64,000 bases of DNA from Mesorhizobium loti CJ3sym (GCF_000472785.1 NZ_AXAL01000014.1:1-64000), one strand, 5' to 3'. Numbered from the stretch's first letter, positions 50,988 to 60,459 are shown. A program made the numbers and translations. The notes: generated from the sequence alone by a model not told the origin.

Positions 50988-53143
50988 ATAGCCGCGCATC
51001 CATCATCCTCGCTTTGTTCGGGTTGGCGATCGCCGTCCTTGCCGGTTGTGCCGGCACAAGCCGCAATGCCTGCGACCTTCTGCCGGGACAGGAAGCCTGC
51101 GCGCGCCCCTCTCTGTCGGCCAGCACGCCCGGGCCGCAGGTCGCGGCGTCGCAATTTTTCGGCGATGCCGGGAGCAGCGACTACCAAAGGCGGTTCCTGG
51201 CGCTCCTCGCCCACAACCAGCTCGGCGCCATGGATCGCGCCAACGGCACCGGCCCGTTCGGGCGCAACCGCCGCGACGTCCAGAATAGGGACTTCCAGGC
51301 GACCTATTCCACGCTGCAGCAATTGGCCGGGCCGGTCGCGAAGGCACATCTGGCGCCAACCGGCGATGGCGGCGGCGAGGGCCATTTCGACGGAAGCTGG
51401 CGGGTGTCGCGGCAGACGCTCTACATCGATGCGGCGGCGCGGCCCACGGCCCCGAAGACGTTCGATTTCTCCGGCCTGCAGGCGCGCAGCACCGAGATCG
51501 TCGTGCGCCAGGCCGGCAAGCAGCCGGCCGACATCGAGGCTACCTGCGATGGCGCGTTGGCGATCCGGGCCGTCGGGGCCTCACGCACCATCGGCGCCGG
51601 CGCGACGTTCCGTTTTCGCCTGTCGGGCGAAGACGACACGGTCAGCCTGTTTCCGAGCGACAGCCTGAACCGCTGCATGGCAAGGATCCGTTCAAGCATT
51701 GCCCCGGCCGGCGCGCCGCTCACCATCCGGCGCGAAGAGACCGCTGATCCCTCACTCGCGAGCCTCGACAGCCGCTACCAGCGCTGCCCGGTCCCTAACA
51801 GCGCCGACCTCGATCCGCTTGAGCGCGCCTTCTATGCCAGCCGCTGGCTGTCGCAGACCTGCGCCTTGCCGATCGGCGAGCCCAGGCTGCTGCGCAAATC
51901 GCGTGACGGCTTCAACGCCAAGGTCGAGGCGCTGATGGGCGCGCCGCTGTCCGATGCGGCAATAGACAAGGGCGACCCGGAACTGCCGCTTGATTTCTCC
52001 AGGGCGCCAAGGCTGAAGCTGATCTATCTGTCCTCGCTCGAATTCAAGGCCGACTTTTCCGGCCGCATCATCGAGCGGCTGATCCGCCATCATGCGGCCC
52101 TTGGCACCAAGGTGCGCATCATGGTCACCGATGTGCTGGAGCGCGAAAAGGACGACGCCATGCTGCACCGGCTGGCGGCCGAATTCCCCAATGTCGAATT
52201 ACAGGAATACCGCTGGCGCGCGGACCATGGCGCGCCGATCGACGAACAGATCTCGCAATTGCACAAGGTCCTGCACATCAAGATGCTAGCGACGCTGGCG
52301 CAGGACCCGGCGCGCTCGCGCGTCATCATCGGCGGCCGCAACATCCATGATGGCTTCCTGTTCCATCAGCCGATCGACCTGTCGCGCTACCCGGACCTGC
52401 AGCAATACGGCAAGACCGACGGGCTTTCGCTGAACTACTATTCGAACTGGAGCGACTTCGACATCGAGTTCGCCGACAGTGCCACGGTCGAGACGCTCGC
52501 CGCGCATCTGTCGACGATATGGTTGCGCGACGCCGACACCAATCTGGCGCGCTCCTTCTCGATCCCGGTGCGCGGAGATGGCCGCCCCCGGGGCAATGCC
52601 CGGCATTTCATCTCGGTGCCCTATGAGGATGACCATGCGCTGGAGGCCTATTTCGTCGAGTTGGTCGATGCCGCCCGGCACGATATCCAGATCGTCAACC
52701 CTTACCTCAATCTGACGCCCGGCCTCGCCCAGGCCGTCGACCGGGCGCTTGCCCGTGGCGTCAAGATCGATATCGTCGGCCGCATCGACCTCAAGGGCGA
52801 TATTGGCGGCAAATTCCTCACCGCGCTCAACAAATTGTTCGTCGAGAAATATGGCGACCGCATCAACATCCGCGAATTCAAGGCGCCCGATGTGGTGCTG
52901 CATTCCAAGATCATGATGATCGACGAAAGGCTGGTCGCCATCTCATCGGTCAACCTCAACAACCGCAGCTTCTTCCACGATTCGGAGAACGGCATGATGG
53001 TGCTCGATCCCGCCTTCTATGTCAGGATGAAGCCGGTCTATGACGACTATCTCGCCCACTCTAACCCGGTTTCGACTGATGTGACGATCCCGTGGGCCTA
53101 CCGGCTGCTGTTCGACGAGGCCTGGGTCAGTCAGGCGTTCTGA
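50984..53143 (+). CDS. Predicted lipoprotein with phospholipase-D-like domain
   Basis: A 719-residue protein starting at the overlapping GTG. Signal with lipobox IAVLAGC (Cys22). Residues about 30-330 are a unique region I cannot match. The PLD fold covers about 340-715. The second HKD motif is exact: His640-x-Lys642 in LHSKIMMID, with Asp647, then SSVNLNNRSFF. The first (His431-x-Lys433 in LHIKMLATLAQDP, then GGRNIHDGF) has the Asp shifted by about three residues. Such proteins act as phospholipases, transphosphatidylases or nucleases; a lipid role is suggested by the partner. Expressed with the PLA2-like gene, which it overlaps. Confidence 0.78.
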   Translation: MNSRASIILALFGLAIAVLAGCAGTSRNACDLLPGQEACARPSLSASTPGPQVAASQFFGDAGSSDYQRRFLALLAHNQLGAMDRANGTGPFGRNRRDVQNRDFQATYSTLQQLAGPVAKAHLAPTGDGGGEGHFDGSWRVSRQTLYIDAAARPTAPKTFDFSGLQARSTEIVVRQAGKQPADIEATCDGALAIRAVGASRTIGAGATFRFRLSGEDDTVSLFPSDSLNRCMARIRSSIAPAGAPLTIRREETADPSLASLDSRYQRCPVPNSADLDPLERAFYASRWLSQTCALPIGEPRLLRKSRDGFNAKVEALMGAPLSDAAIDKGDPELPLDFSRAPRLKLIYLSSLEFKADFSGRIIERLIRHHAALGTKVRIMVTDVLEREKDDAMLHRLAAEFPNVELQEYRWRADHGAPIDEQISQLHKVLHIKMLATLAQDPARSRVIIGGRNIHDGFLFHQPIDLSRYPDLQQYGKTDGLSLNYYSNWSDFDIEFADSATVETLAAHLSTIWLRDADTNLARSFSIPVRGDGRPRGNARHFISVPYEDDHALEAYFVELVDAARHDIQIVNPYLNLTPGLAQAVDRALARGVKIDIVGRIDLKGDIGGKFLTALNKLFVEKYGDRINIREFKAPDVVLHSKIMMIDERLVAISSVNLNNRSFFHDSENGMMVLDPAFYVRMKPVYDDYLAHSNPVSTDVTIPWAYRLLFDEAWVSQAF

Positions 53144-53144
53144 T

Positions 53145-53212
53145 GCAATTCCAAGAAAAGTGTGAAGCGGTTTTCCCGGGAAAAGCGCGTAGCGCTTTCC
53201 CTTGGGAATTGC
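53145..53212. repeat. Palindromic repeat, module A copy 3
   Basis: GCAATTCC (53145-53152) to GGAATTGC (53205-53212) with the inner near-palindrome GGGAAAAGCGCG / AGCGCTTTCCC. It matches copy 1 at 10907-10974 closely, lacks module B, and starts one base after the PLD stop codon. It may terminate transcripts of both convergent genes. Confidence 0.85.
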
Positions 53213-53236
53213 ATCCACCCAAGAGGACGCAGCGAC

Positions 53237-54493
53237 CTATTTCAGGTAGCGCTCCTGCGCCAGGGCGCGCGCATCGATGTCGGGCACCTTGTTCGACATG
53301 ATGTCGGCCAGCACCTTGGCCGAGCCGCAGGCCATGGTCCAGCCAAGCGTGCCATGGCCGGTGTTGAGGAAGAGATTGGAAAGTTCGGTGCGGCCGATCA
53401 GCGGCGGGCCATCCGGCGTCATCGGCCGCAGCCCGCACCAGAAGGTCGCGTCGCGCATGGCGCCGGCGCCCGGAAAGAGATCGCCGACCGAATGTTCGAG
53501 CGTGCGCCGCCGCGATTCATGCAGCCGAAGGTCGAAGCCGGAAATCTCCGCCGTACCGCCGACGCGGATGCGGTCGCCAAGCCGGGTGATCGCCACCTTG
53601 TAGGTTTCGTCCATCACGGTCGACACCGGCGCCAGGGCGGCATCCTTGATCGGCACGGTGATCGAATAGCCCTTGACCGGATAGACCGGGATCGACCGTT
53701 TCATCTTGCGCATGAAACCCGCAGAGTAGCTGCCCAGCGCCATCACATAGGCTTCGGAGGCCTTGAACCCCTTGCTGGTGCTGATATTGGAAATGCGGTT
53801 GCGGCTGCGGGTGACGCGCCAGATCGTCGTGTCGTATTCGAACTTCACGCCACGCGCCACGCAGAGTTCGGCCAATTTCTCGGTGAAAATCTTGCAGTCG
53901 CCGGTCTCGTCATGCGGCAGTCTCAACCCCCCGACGAACTTCTCGCGCACGCCGGCCAGCCCAGGCTCCGCCGCGATGCAGCCATCCTGGTCGAGGATTT
54001 CGTAAGGCACGCCATATTTCTTCAGCACCTCGACATCGCCGCCGGTGCCGTCGAGCTGCTTTTGCGCGCGAAACAGCTGCAGTGTGCCCTGGGTCCGCTC
54101 GTCATAGCTGATGCCGGTCGCCTCGCGCAGCGCCTTCAGCGTATCGCGGCTGTATTCGGCCAGCGGCACCATGCGCGATTTGTTGATGGCATAGCGCTCG
54201 GCCGTGCAGTTGCGCAGCATCTTGACCAGCCACGTCCACATATGCGGGTCGAAGGCCGGCCGCACCACCAGCGGGCCATGCTTCATCAGCAACCATTTGA
54301 TCGCCTTCAGCGGAATGCCGGGCCCGGCCCAGGGCGAGGCATAGCCGGGCGAAATCTCACCGGCATTGGCGAAGCTGGTTTCCAGCGCCGGGCCCTTCTG
54401 GCGGTCGAGCACCGTCACCTCGTGGCCGGCCTCGGCGAGATAATAGGCCGTGGTCACCCCGATGACGCCACCACCCAGCACCATGATCTTCAT
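53237..54493 (-). CDS. dadA: D-amino-acid dehydrogenase
   Basis: The ATG at 54493 gives 418 residues beginning MKIMVLGGGVIGVTTAYYLA (FAD site). SFANAGEISPGYASPWAGPG, GGLRLPHDETGDCKIFTEKL and the C-terminal LFLNTGHGTLGWTMACGSAK are DadA hallmarks. The enzyme oxidises D-alanine and other D-amino acids to keto acids and passes electrons to the membrane quinones. It is 88 bp downstream of alr, so the pair forms the usual alanine catabolism unit in which racemase supplies the D-isomer. Confidence 0.94.
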   Translation of the reverse strand: MKIMVLGGGVIGVTTAYYLAEAGHEVTVLDRQKGPALETSFANAGEISPGYASPWAGPGIPLKAIKWLLMKHGPLVVRPAFDPHMWTWLVKMLRNCTAERYAINKSRMVPLAEYSRDTLKALREATGISYDERTQGTLQLFRAQKQLDGTGGDVEVLKKYGVPYEILDQDGCIAAEPGLAGVREKFVGGLRLPHDETGDCKIFTEKLAELCVARGVKFEYDTTIWRVTRSRNRISNISTSKGFKASEAYVMALGSYSAGFMRKMKRSIPVYPVKGYSITVPIKDAALAPVSTVMDETYKVAITRLGDRIRVGGTAEISGFDLRLHESRRRTLEHSVGDLFPGAGAMRDATFWCGLRPMTPDGPPLIGRTELSNLFLNTGHGTLGWTMACGSAKVLADIMSNKVPDIDARALAQERYLK

Positions 54494-54581
54494 CGCGTCA
54501 CGCTCCACGCCGCCGATATCGGCCACATCGTTCCATGTCTGCCGGATTTTGCCGCGCCCGCCAAGGGGCTAGCCCTAAGGG

Positions 54582-55727
54582 CTATTCATTGACGTAGCGC
54601 CGGTGAAAGCGCGAGCCGAGACTGGCCAGGATTTCATAGCCGATCGTGCCGGCATGGCCGGCGGCATCGTCGACGCTCTGCGAGGGACCCAGCAACTCGA
54701 CCAGATCGCCCTCGTGCAGCCTGCCGGGCGGTAGAGCGGAAATGTCGAGAATGATCGAATCCATCGACACGCGCCCAAGGAAAGGCAAGCGCACGCCATC
54801 GAACCAGGCTGCCGAAGCGGAGCGGCGCAGCCAGCCATCCGCATAGCCGAACGAAATGGTCGCCAGGCTGAGCGGGCCCTGCGCGTGATAGGTATGGCCG
54901 TAACCGATGCCGGCGCCTTTTTCGACGCTGCGCGTCTGCGCCACCTTCGCCTGCAGCCGCACGACAGGCAGCATCGGATTGGGTTCGCCGGGCGTCGGGT
55001 TGATGCCGTAAAGCGCGGCCCCGGGGCGGGCGAGATCGTAGTGGTAAGAGGACCCAAGAAAAATGCCGGAGGAGTTTGCAAGCGAGGCAGGCGCCCGGGG
55101 CAGCATGGCGCGCAGCCGCTCGAACGCCAGTCGCTGCTGCTCGTTGGCCGGATGGCGCGGCTCGTCGGCGCAGGCGAGGTGGCTCATCACATATCTGACG
55201 TCGATGCCGTCGAAAGCACCGGCGTCCCCGGCCAGCGCCGCAACCTCCGCCGGCGCCATGCCAAGCCGCGACATGCCGCTGTCGGCCTGGATGGCGGCCG
55301 GCAATGCGCGGCCGGCGCCGCGTGCCGCCTCGCGCCAGGCCTTCAGCTGGCCGGCACTGTTGATGACAGCGCAAAGCCTGGCCGCAACCGCTTCCGGTTC
55401 GGAACCCGGTGGCAGCCCGTTCAACACGTAGATTTCGGGGCCAGCCCCGACCGCCCGGCGCAAGTCGATGCCCTCGGCCAGCAGCGCGACGAAGAAGATG
55501 TCGCAGCCTTCGCTGGCCAGCGCTTCAGCCACCTGTGCCGCGCCAAGGCCGTAGCCATTGGCCTTGAGCACACCGGCGCAGCGCACGCCGGCCAGCTTTG
55601 CCTTCAGCCGCCGGTAGTTCTCACGGATGGCGACGAGATCGACGGTCAGGATCGCCCCGGCCGCCGCATCGCTGACCGGCCAACGGGTGACGGTGTTCCC
55701 AGCAGTCCGGTTGACGGCGTCGTTCAT
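54582..55727 (-). CDS. alr: Alanine racemase (catabolic)
   Basis: A 381-residue PLP enzyme from the ATG at 55727, six bases after GAGGG. The lysine that binds PLP is Lys55 in VLKANGYGLGAAQVAEAL, and the catalytic Tyr is in AGIGYGHTYHAQGPLS. Also seen are DSGMSRLGMAP and GRVSMDSIILDISAL. It interconverts L- and D-alanine. Because dadA follows, this is likely the inducible catabolic racemase (dadX function), though it may also feed peptidoglycan synthesis if no other racemase exists. ATG codons 24-27 bases upstream are possible. Confidence 0.94.
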   Translation of the reverse strand: MNDAVNRTAGNTVTRWPVSDAAAGAILTVDLVAIRENYRRLKAKLAGVRCAGVLKANGYGLGAAQVAEALASEGCDIFFVALLAEGIDLRRAVGAGPEIYVLNGLPPGSEPEAVAARLCAVINSAGQLKAWREAARGAGRALPAAIQADSGMSRLGMAPAEVAALAGDAGAFDGIDVRYVMSHLACADEPRHPANEQQRLAFERLRAMLPRAPASLANSSGIFLGSSYHYDLARPGAALYGINPTPGEPNPMLPVVRLQAKVAQTRSVEKGAGIGYGHTYHAQGPLSLATISFGYADGWLRRSASAAWFDGVRLPFLGRVSMDSIILDISALPPGRLHEGDLVELLGPSQSVDDAAGHAGTIGYEILASLGSRFHRRYVNE

Positions 55728-55794
55728 GGCGACCCTCGTTGCATCAGCCATCAATACGACCAGCGCCGCGGCGCGGCAACCTTAGCCAGAGTCT

Positions 55795-56310
55795 CTACCG
55801 CGCCAGATGGCTGAACGCCGCCACCACCTCCTCATAGACCCTGCGCTTGAACGGTACGATCAGGTCGGGCAGGTCCTGCATCGGTCGCCATGACCATTCA
55901 TCGAATTCGGCGGTGTGGCCGCCCGGCGGCGGGTTGATCTGGATCTCGCTGGCATCGCCGTGAAAGCGGAAGGCAAACCATTTCTGCGTCTGGCCGCGAT
56001 ACCTGCCCTTCAAGGCAATGCCGACGAGGTCGTCCGGCAGATCATAGTTGATCCAGTCCGGCGCCTCGGCCATCAGCGAGACGCTGCGCATGCCGGTCTC
56101 CTCGTAAAGCTCGCGCTCCGCCGCCTGCAGCGGCTCTTCGCCCTTGTCGATGCCGCCTTGCGGCATCTGCCAGAGCTGCGTGGCGCCGGCAAACTCGCTA
56201 TCGGGCTCGACGATGCGATGCCCGACCCAGGCCAGGCCCTCGGCGTTGAGGATCATCAGCCCGACACACGGGCGATAAGGCAGCGTTTCACGATCGACTT
56301 TCTTTGCCAT
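55795..56310 (-). CDS. rppH: RNA pyrophosphohydrolase
   Basis: The ATG at 56310 gives 171 residues beginning MAKKVDRETLPYRPCVGLMI. The Nudix box is GGIDKGEEPLQAAERELYEE plus TG (about residues 58-79), with the RppH-type YDLPDDLVGIALKGRYRGQT and WFAFRFHGDASEI blocks. It removes pyrophosphate from the 5' end of mRNA and so starts RNase E-dependent decay. The ribosome-binding GAAGGA is nearer to the ATG at 56313, so either could serve. Confidence 0.94.
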   Translation of the reverse strand: MAKKVDRETLPYRPCVGLMILNAEGLAWVGHRIVEPDSEFAGATQLWQMPQGGIDKGEEPLQAAERELYEETGMRSVSLMAEAPDWINYDLPDDLVGIALKGRYRGQTQKWFAFRFHGDASEIQINPPPGGHTAEFDEWSWRPMQDLPDLIVPFKRRVYEEVVAAFSHLAR

Positions 56311-56345
56311 CATCTGTCCTTCGAGAAATTTGCGATCAGGCGTGG

Positions 56346-57527
56346 CTAGCCCTTTTGCGGATCGATGGCCACCGCTGAAATCGGCACGATCTCGATGCCG
56401 CGCTTCTTGGCCTCGGCGATCCACGACGTGACGGTGTCGACCGTCAGGTCGAAGGCCGAGCCGATGCCGACGGCCGAGCCCTTGGCCCGCGCGGTGGCTT
56501 CGAGACTGTCCAGTTTCTTCAGGATGGCGCCACGATCCTGCACCGCGTCGATAGCCATGTCGCCGGCGACGAAGGGCACACCGTCCTTCAGCGCCAGATC
56601 AGGCGCCAGGCTGCGCGCCGAGGAGCCGTCATCGATATAGGCGAGCCCGCGTTTGCCGAGTTCGGCCATGAACGGCTCCATCGCCGCCGTGTCGGCGGAA
56701 AACCGCGCGCCCATATAATTCATGACGCCGGTATAGTTCGTCGTCCGCGACAGCGCCCAGTGCAAATTTTTGATGTTCTCGTCCGCGCTCGCCGCCACCG
56801 TCAGCGTGTTGCGGCCGGGGTTTACTTTGGGATAATCGAACGGTTCGAGCGGCACCTGCATGACGATCTCATGGCCGCTCTGCCTGGCAGCCTGCATCCA
56901 GCGGCCGATGCTGTTGCCTTGCGGCGCGAAGGCCAGCGTCACTTCCGGCGGCAGCCTGGCGATGGCCGCCTGGGTGCCGGTCTGCGATACGCCAAGTCCG
57001 CCGATGACGATCGCAATGCGCGCGCCACGTGAGCCGGACCAGGGCCGCGCATACACATCGAACGGCCGCCTTCCGTCAGCGGAGCGCATCGGCAAGGGTC
57101 CGGTGTCGCTGGCTTCGATCAGTGCCTTGTCGGGAAGATGCGCGATCTTCAGGTTCTGCCCGACAGCAGACGGATCGCGGATGACGATGGCCGCTTGTGG
57201 AGGACCATCGCCCTCCTCCTTCTGCACATGGATGATCTGGGGACCACCGGTCTTGGTTGGCGTTTCAACCTTTGGCGCTGCGACCGGGGCCAAAGCGGAT
57301 GGCGCGGCAGCGGGCTCGGCCGCCGCCGTCACTTTCGGCGTCGAGACGGCGACCTCTTGCGGCTTGCGGAACGGCTTTTCCCTGAGCGCGATCGCCCCGG
57401 AAATGCCGACCACGGCCACAACGACAAATGCTGTGGCGACCGCACCGGTGCTCACCTTGTGGGCAGCACGCGGCGCCCGGACAGTCTGTCCAAGCGGGCG
57501 TTCGATGTCCTTGCCGATATCAGCCAA
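56346..57527 (-). CDS. Divergent polysaccharide deacetylase family protein
   Basis: A 393-residue protein read from the TTG at 57527 (MADIGKDIERPLGQTVRAP) with one N-terminal membrane helix (VATAFVVVAVVGISGAIALR), an Ala/Pro-rich linker, and a NodB-like barrel (about 175-390): IAIVIGGLGVSQTGTQAAIA, FAPQGNSIGRWMQAARQSGH, EIVMQVPLEPFDYPKVNPGR and GLAYIDDGSSARSL. These proteins (DUF610 type) accompany envC and ctpA and are assumed to act on cell-wall or lipopolysaccharide carbohydrate. The canonical zinc motif of NodB is partly altered, hence 'divergent'. Confidence 0.9.
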   Translation of the reverse strand: MADIGKDIERPLGQTVRAPRAAHKVSTGAVATAFVVVAVVGISGAIALREKPFRKPQEVAVSTPKVTAAAEPAAAPSALAPVAAPKVETPTKTGGPQIIHVQKEEGDGPPQAAIVIRDPSAVGQNLKIAHLPDKALIEASDTGPLPMRSADGRRPFDVYARPWSGSRGARIAIVIGGLGVSQTGTQAAIARLPPEVTLAFAPQGNSIGRWMQAARQSGHEIVMQVPLEPFDYPKVNPGRNTLTVAASADENIKNLHWALSRTTNYTGVMNYMGARFSADTAAMEPFMAELGKRGLAYIDDGSSARSLAPDLALKDGVPFVAGDMAIDAVQDRGAILKKLDSLEATARAKGSAVGIGSAFDLTVDTVTSWIAEAKKRGIEIVPISAVAIDPQKG

Positions 57528-57651
57528 GCCTTGTCCCCGGGGCGCACCCTGGCGCCGCATCTCGGGGCCTCGCCTGCCCCCGAATCAAACTGCCGGAACC
57601 TTTCGGTCCCGGCAGCATCGCATTGCTTCGTTCAACCGGCCAGACTGGCCC

Positions 57652-58983
57652 TTACTGGTTGAGCACGGCCTTGTCCGGATTGGGCGGGAAGGCCGGATCG
57701 GTCTTCTGGCCGCGCAGCAGCTGTTCGGCGAAGATGAGCTGCAGATCATCCTTCGGATCCGGCGGCACATAGGCTGCCGAGCCCGAGCCGGTCGAGCTCT
57801 CGTCGGCACCCTTGATGTGACCCTTGAGGTCCGATTCGCCACGGGTCAGGTCCCTGCCCTGCAGTTCCGGCGGCAGCGGCTGGTCGACCTTGATGTCGGG
57901 CGTGATGCCCTTACCCTGGATCGACTTGCCGGACGGCGTGTAATAGAGCGCCGTCGTCAGCCTGAGCGCACCATTCTCGCCGAGCGGAATGATGGTCTGC
58001 ACCGAACCCTTGCCGAAGGACTGCGTGCCGACCACCGTGACGCGGCGCAGATCCTGCAGCGCGCCGGCGACGATTTCAGACGCACTGGCCGAGCCGCCAT
58101 TGACGAGCACGATGATCGGCTTGCCGTTGACGTCGTCGACCTGCTTCGGTTTGGCGTCGAAGCGGGTGACGTCCTTCGGATCGCGGCCACGCGTCGAGAC
58201 GATCTCGCCGCGCTTCAGGAAGGCGTCGGACACGCTCACCGCCTGGTCGAGCAGGCCGCCCGGATTGAGGCGCAGGTCGAGCACGTAGCCCTTGAGCTTG
58301 TCGTCCGGCACCTGCTTCTTGATGGTGTCGATGGCATTCTCGAGGTCGTCATAGGTCTTTTCGGTGAAGGAGGTGATCTTCATGTAGCCGATGTCGTTCT
58401 CGACTCGGAACTTGACCGCCTTGACCTTGATGATGTCGCGCACCACCGTCAGCTCGATCGGCTTGTCGGCGCCCTGGCGCAGGATGGTGAGCTTGATCGG
58501 CGTGTTGACCAGGCCGCGCATCTTCTCGACCGCGTCGTTGAGCGTCAGGCCGCGAACCTCCTCACCGTCGATCTTGGCGATGTAGTCGCCGGCCAGCACA
58601 CCAGCCTTGGCGGCCGGCGTATCGTCGATCGGCGTGATCACCTTGACCAGGTCGTTCTCCATGGTGACCTCGATGCCGAGGCCGCCGAACTCACCCTTGG
58701 TCTGGACGCGCATGTCCTGCGCCTGTTCGGCGTTCATGTAGGAGGAGTGCGGGTCAAGCGAGGACAACATGCCGTTGATGGCGTTCTCGACCAGCGACTT
58801 GTCGTCGGGCGGCGTGACATACTGTGCCCGCACCCGCTCGAAGATGTCGCCGAAGATCGCCAGTTGCTTGTAGGTCTCCGACCCCGCAGCGTTCGCCGAC
58901 GCGCCAGGAGCGCCATAGACAAGGCTCATGGCGGACGCGCCCATCAGCGCACCGGCAAACAGAAGCGACAGTTTCCGCATCAT
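57652..58983 (-). CDS. ctpA: Carboxy-terminal processing protease (S41)
   Basis: A 443-residue periplasmic protease. Signal peptide at LSLLFAGALMGASAMSLVYG; PDZ domain with FGGLGIEVTMENDLVKVI and GVLAGDYIAKIDGEEVRGL; catalytic core VLVNGGSASASEIVAGALQD (Ser nucleophile) and QSFGKGSVQTIIPLGENGAL (Lys general base). It trims periplasmic and murein-related proteins. The start ATG at 58983 is two bases after the envC stop, so both are translated from one message; in Brucella and other alphas this neighbour pair acts in cell-wall maintenance. Confidence 0.95.
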   Translation of the reverse strand: MMRKLSLLFAGALMGASAMSLVYGAPGASANAAGSETYKQLAIFGDIFERVRAQYVTPPDDKSLVENAINGMLSSLDPHSSYMNAEQAQDMRVQTKGEFGGLGIEVTMENDLVKVITPIDDTPAAKAGVLAGDYIAKIDGEEVRGLTLNDAVEKMRGLVNTPIKLTILRQGADKPIELTVVRDIIKVKAVKFRVENDIGYMKITSFTEKTYDDLENAIDTIKKQVPDDKLKGYVLDLRLNPGGLLDQAVSVSDAFLKRGEIVSTRGRDPKDVTRFDAKPKQVDDVNGKPIIVLVNGGSASASEIVAGALQDLRRVTVVGTQSFGKGSVQTIIPLGENGALRLTTALYYTPSGKSIQGKGITPDIKVDQPLPPELQGRDLTRGESDLKGHIKGADESSTGSGSAAYVPPDPKDDLQLIFAEQLLRGQKTDPAFPPNPDKAVLNQ

Positions 58984-58984
58984 T

Positions 58985-60346
58985 TCACGTCCTTCCAGAA
59001 AAACGGTCCGCCCACCATGGGGCCGGATCGACGGGTTTTCCATCCTTGCGGAACTCGACATAAAGTTCCGGCGTGGCATTTCCATTCTTCGAAACCGAGG
59101 TGCTTGCCACCCGGGCCTCTCCCATCGCGCCGACCGGCTCTCCTGCGAGCACCGACTGGCCGGTCACGACACTGATTCTGCTCATCCCCGCCAAAACGAC
59201 ATGATAGCCGTCGCCAGCGTTGAGGATCAAGAGTTGACCATAAGAGCGAAACGGCCCCGCATAAAGCACATTCCCATCCGCCGGAGCGGTGACGATGGCT
59301 CCCGATTGTGTCGCAAGCATGTCTCCAAGCATCACCGCGCCGTTACCGTCATCGGCGCCAAACCGGCGTTTGATTCGGCCGGTGACCGGCAGCGCGATCT
59401 GCCCCTGCAGCGCTGAAAAGGGCGCTGTCGCGGTGAGTTGGTTGCCTTCGGGAACCGGCAATGACGCCAGCGATGCCGTTGTGTCACCATCCGTCTTGCC
59501 ATCCCCCGCGGAGGCTGCCTTTGCGGCATCCGCGGCCTTGCGGGTCTTGTCGGCCTGCGCTTCGAGCGAGGCGATCAGATCCTTGAGGCTAGAGGCCTTT
59601 GCCGCCAGTTGCTCGGAACGCTGCTGTTCGGCCGCCATTTGCGCCTGCGTATCAGCCTCGAGCTTCTGCTTGGCTTCGAGCAGCATGCCGAGCCGCTTCT
59701 TTTCCGCTGTCTGCTCGCCGACGGCATCCGTCAGCCGCGCCCGTTCTGCCTCGATCGAGGCCGTCACCCGGGTCTGTTCCTTGAGGTCTGCCAGCAGGCT
59801 GTCGGTCTGCTGGCGCAATTCCGGCACCACGGCGCCGAGCAGGATGGCGCTGCGCACCGACGACAGTGCGTCCTCCGGCTTGACCAGGATCGCCGGCGGC
59901 GGGTTGAGCCCCATGCGCTGCAGCGCGCCCAACACTTCGGCCAGCACGTCGCGGCGCGCCACAAGCGAAGCGCGGATCTTCTGTTGCTGGCCCTTCAGCC
60001 CCTCCAGCTTGGCGCCGATGTCCTCGATGTCCTGGCCAAGCTTCTGCTCGGTCATTGCCGACTGGATCAGCGCGGCTGTGATCGAGGCATGGTCCTTCTT
60101 GACCGCGGCGATATCGGCGGCAAGCTTGGCCAGCCGTTCCGACGACAGCGTTATCTCTTTGGAAACCTGTTCATATTCGGCACGGCTCTGGTCCGGATCG
60201 GGCGCCATGTCGAGCGTGTTCTCGGCTCGCGTTGCATTGAACGACAAAAGCATCGCCGCTGCCGCGATACCGCAGCGCGCGCGCCAGGAGCTACTTGTTG
60301 AGCCCCCCGTTAATAACCTCAGTGTCGATTTCCAGCCTTCAGACAT
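58985..60346 (-). CDS. envC: Murein hydrolase activator EnvC-like protein
   Basis: A 453-residue exported protein with a signal region (RCGIAAAAMLLSFNATRAEN), a long coiled coil (about residues 55-290; EYEQVSKEITLSSERLAKLA, LIQSAMTEQKLGQDIEDIG) and a C-terminal LytM (M23) domain (about 335-450; GAVMLGDMLATQSGAIVTAP, GYHVVLAGMSRISVVTGQSV). The H-x-x-x-D and H-x-H metal ligands of active M23 enzymes are not all kept, as in EnvC, which activates amidases instead of cutting itself. The next genes ctpA and the deacetylase-like gene follow on the same strand. Confidence 0.9.
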   Translation of the reverse strand: MSEGWKSTLRLLTGGSTSSSWRARCGIAAAAMLLSFNATRAENTLDMAPDPDQSRAEYEQVSKEITLSSERLAKLAADIAAVKKDHASITAALIQSAMTEQKLGQDIEDIGAKLEGLKGQQQKIRASLVARRDVLAEVLGALQRMGLNPPPAILVKPEDALSSVRSAILLGAVVPELRQQTDSLLADLKEQTRVTASIEAERARLTDAVGEQTAEKKRLGMLLEAKQKLEADTQAQMAAEQQRSEQLAAKASSLKDLIASLEAQADKTRKAADAAKAASAGDGKTDGDTTASLASLPVPEGNQLTATAPFSALQGQIALPVTGRIKRRFGADDGNGAVMLGDMLATQSGAIVTAPADGNVLYAGPFRSYGQLLILNAGDGYHVVLAGMSRISVVTGQSVLAGEPVGAMGEARVASTSVSKNGNATPELYVEFRKDGKPVDPAPWWADRFSGRT

Positions 60347-60413
60347 TCGCCATCGACTCTATCCGCGGCATCGTTAACGAACCATCAACCATGTTTGAAG
60401 AGCCCGCCCCGAA

Positions 60414-60459
60414 TGCATGTCGCCCAAAATGGTCCCCGGTTTTGGGAAAACGACATGCA
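60414..60459. repeat. Palindromic repeat, TGCATGTCG family, copy 1
   Basis: TGCATGTCG (60414-60422) / CGACATGCA (60451-60459), with inner CCCAAAA / TTTTGGG pairing; the right side has four extra A. A related copy lies at 61057-61099, so the two flank rlmH. Probably a mobile palindromic element. Confidence 0.85.

Noticed and set aside
50984..53143. Cardiolipin synthase assignment for the PLD-like gene
   Set aside because: It has a lipoprotein signal and no membrane-spanning N-terminal helix pair, is longer than the family, and its first HKD motif differs.
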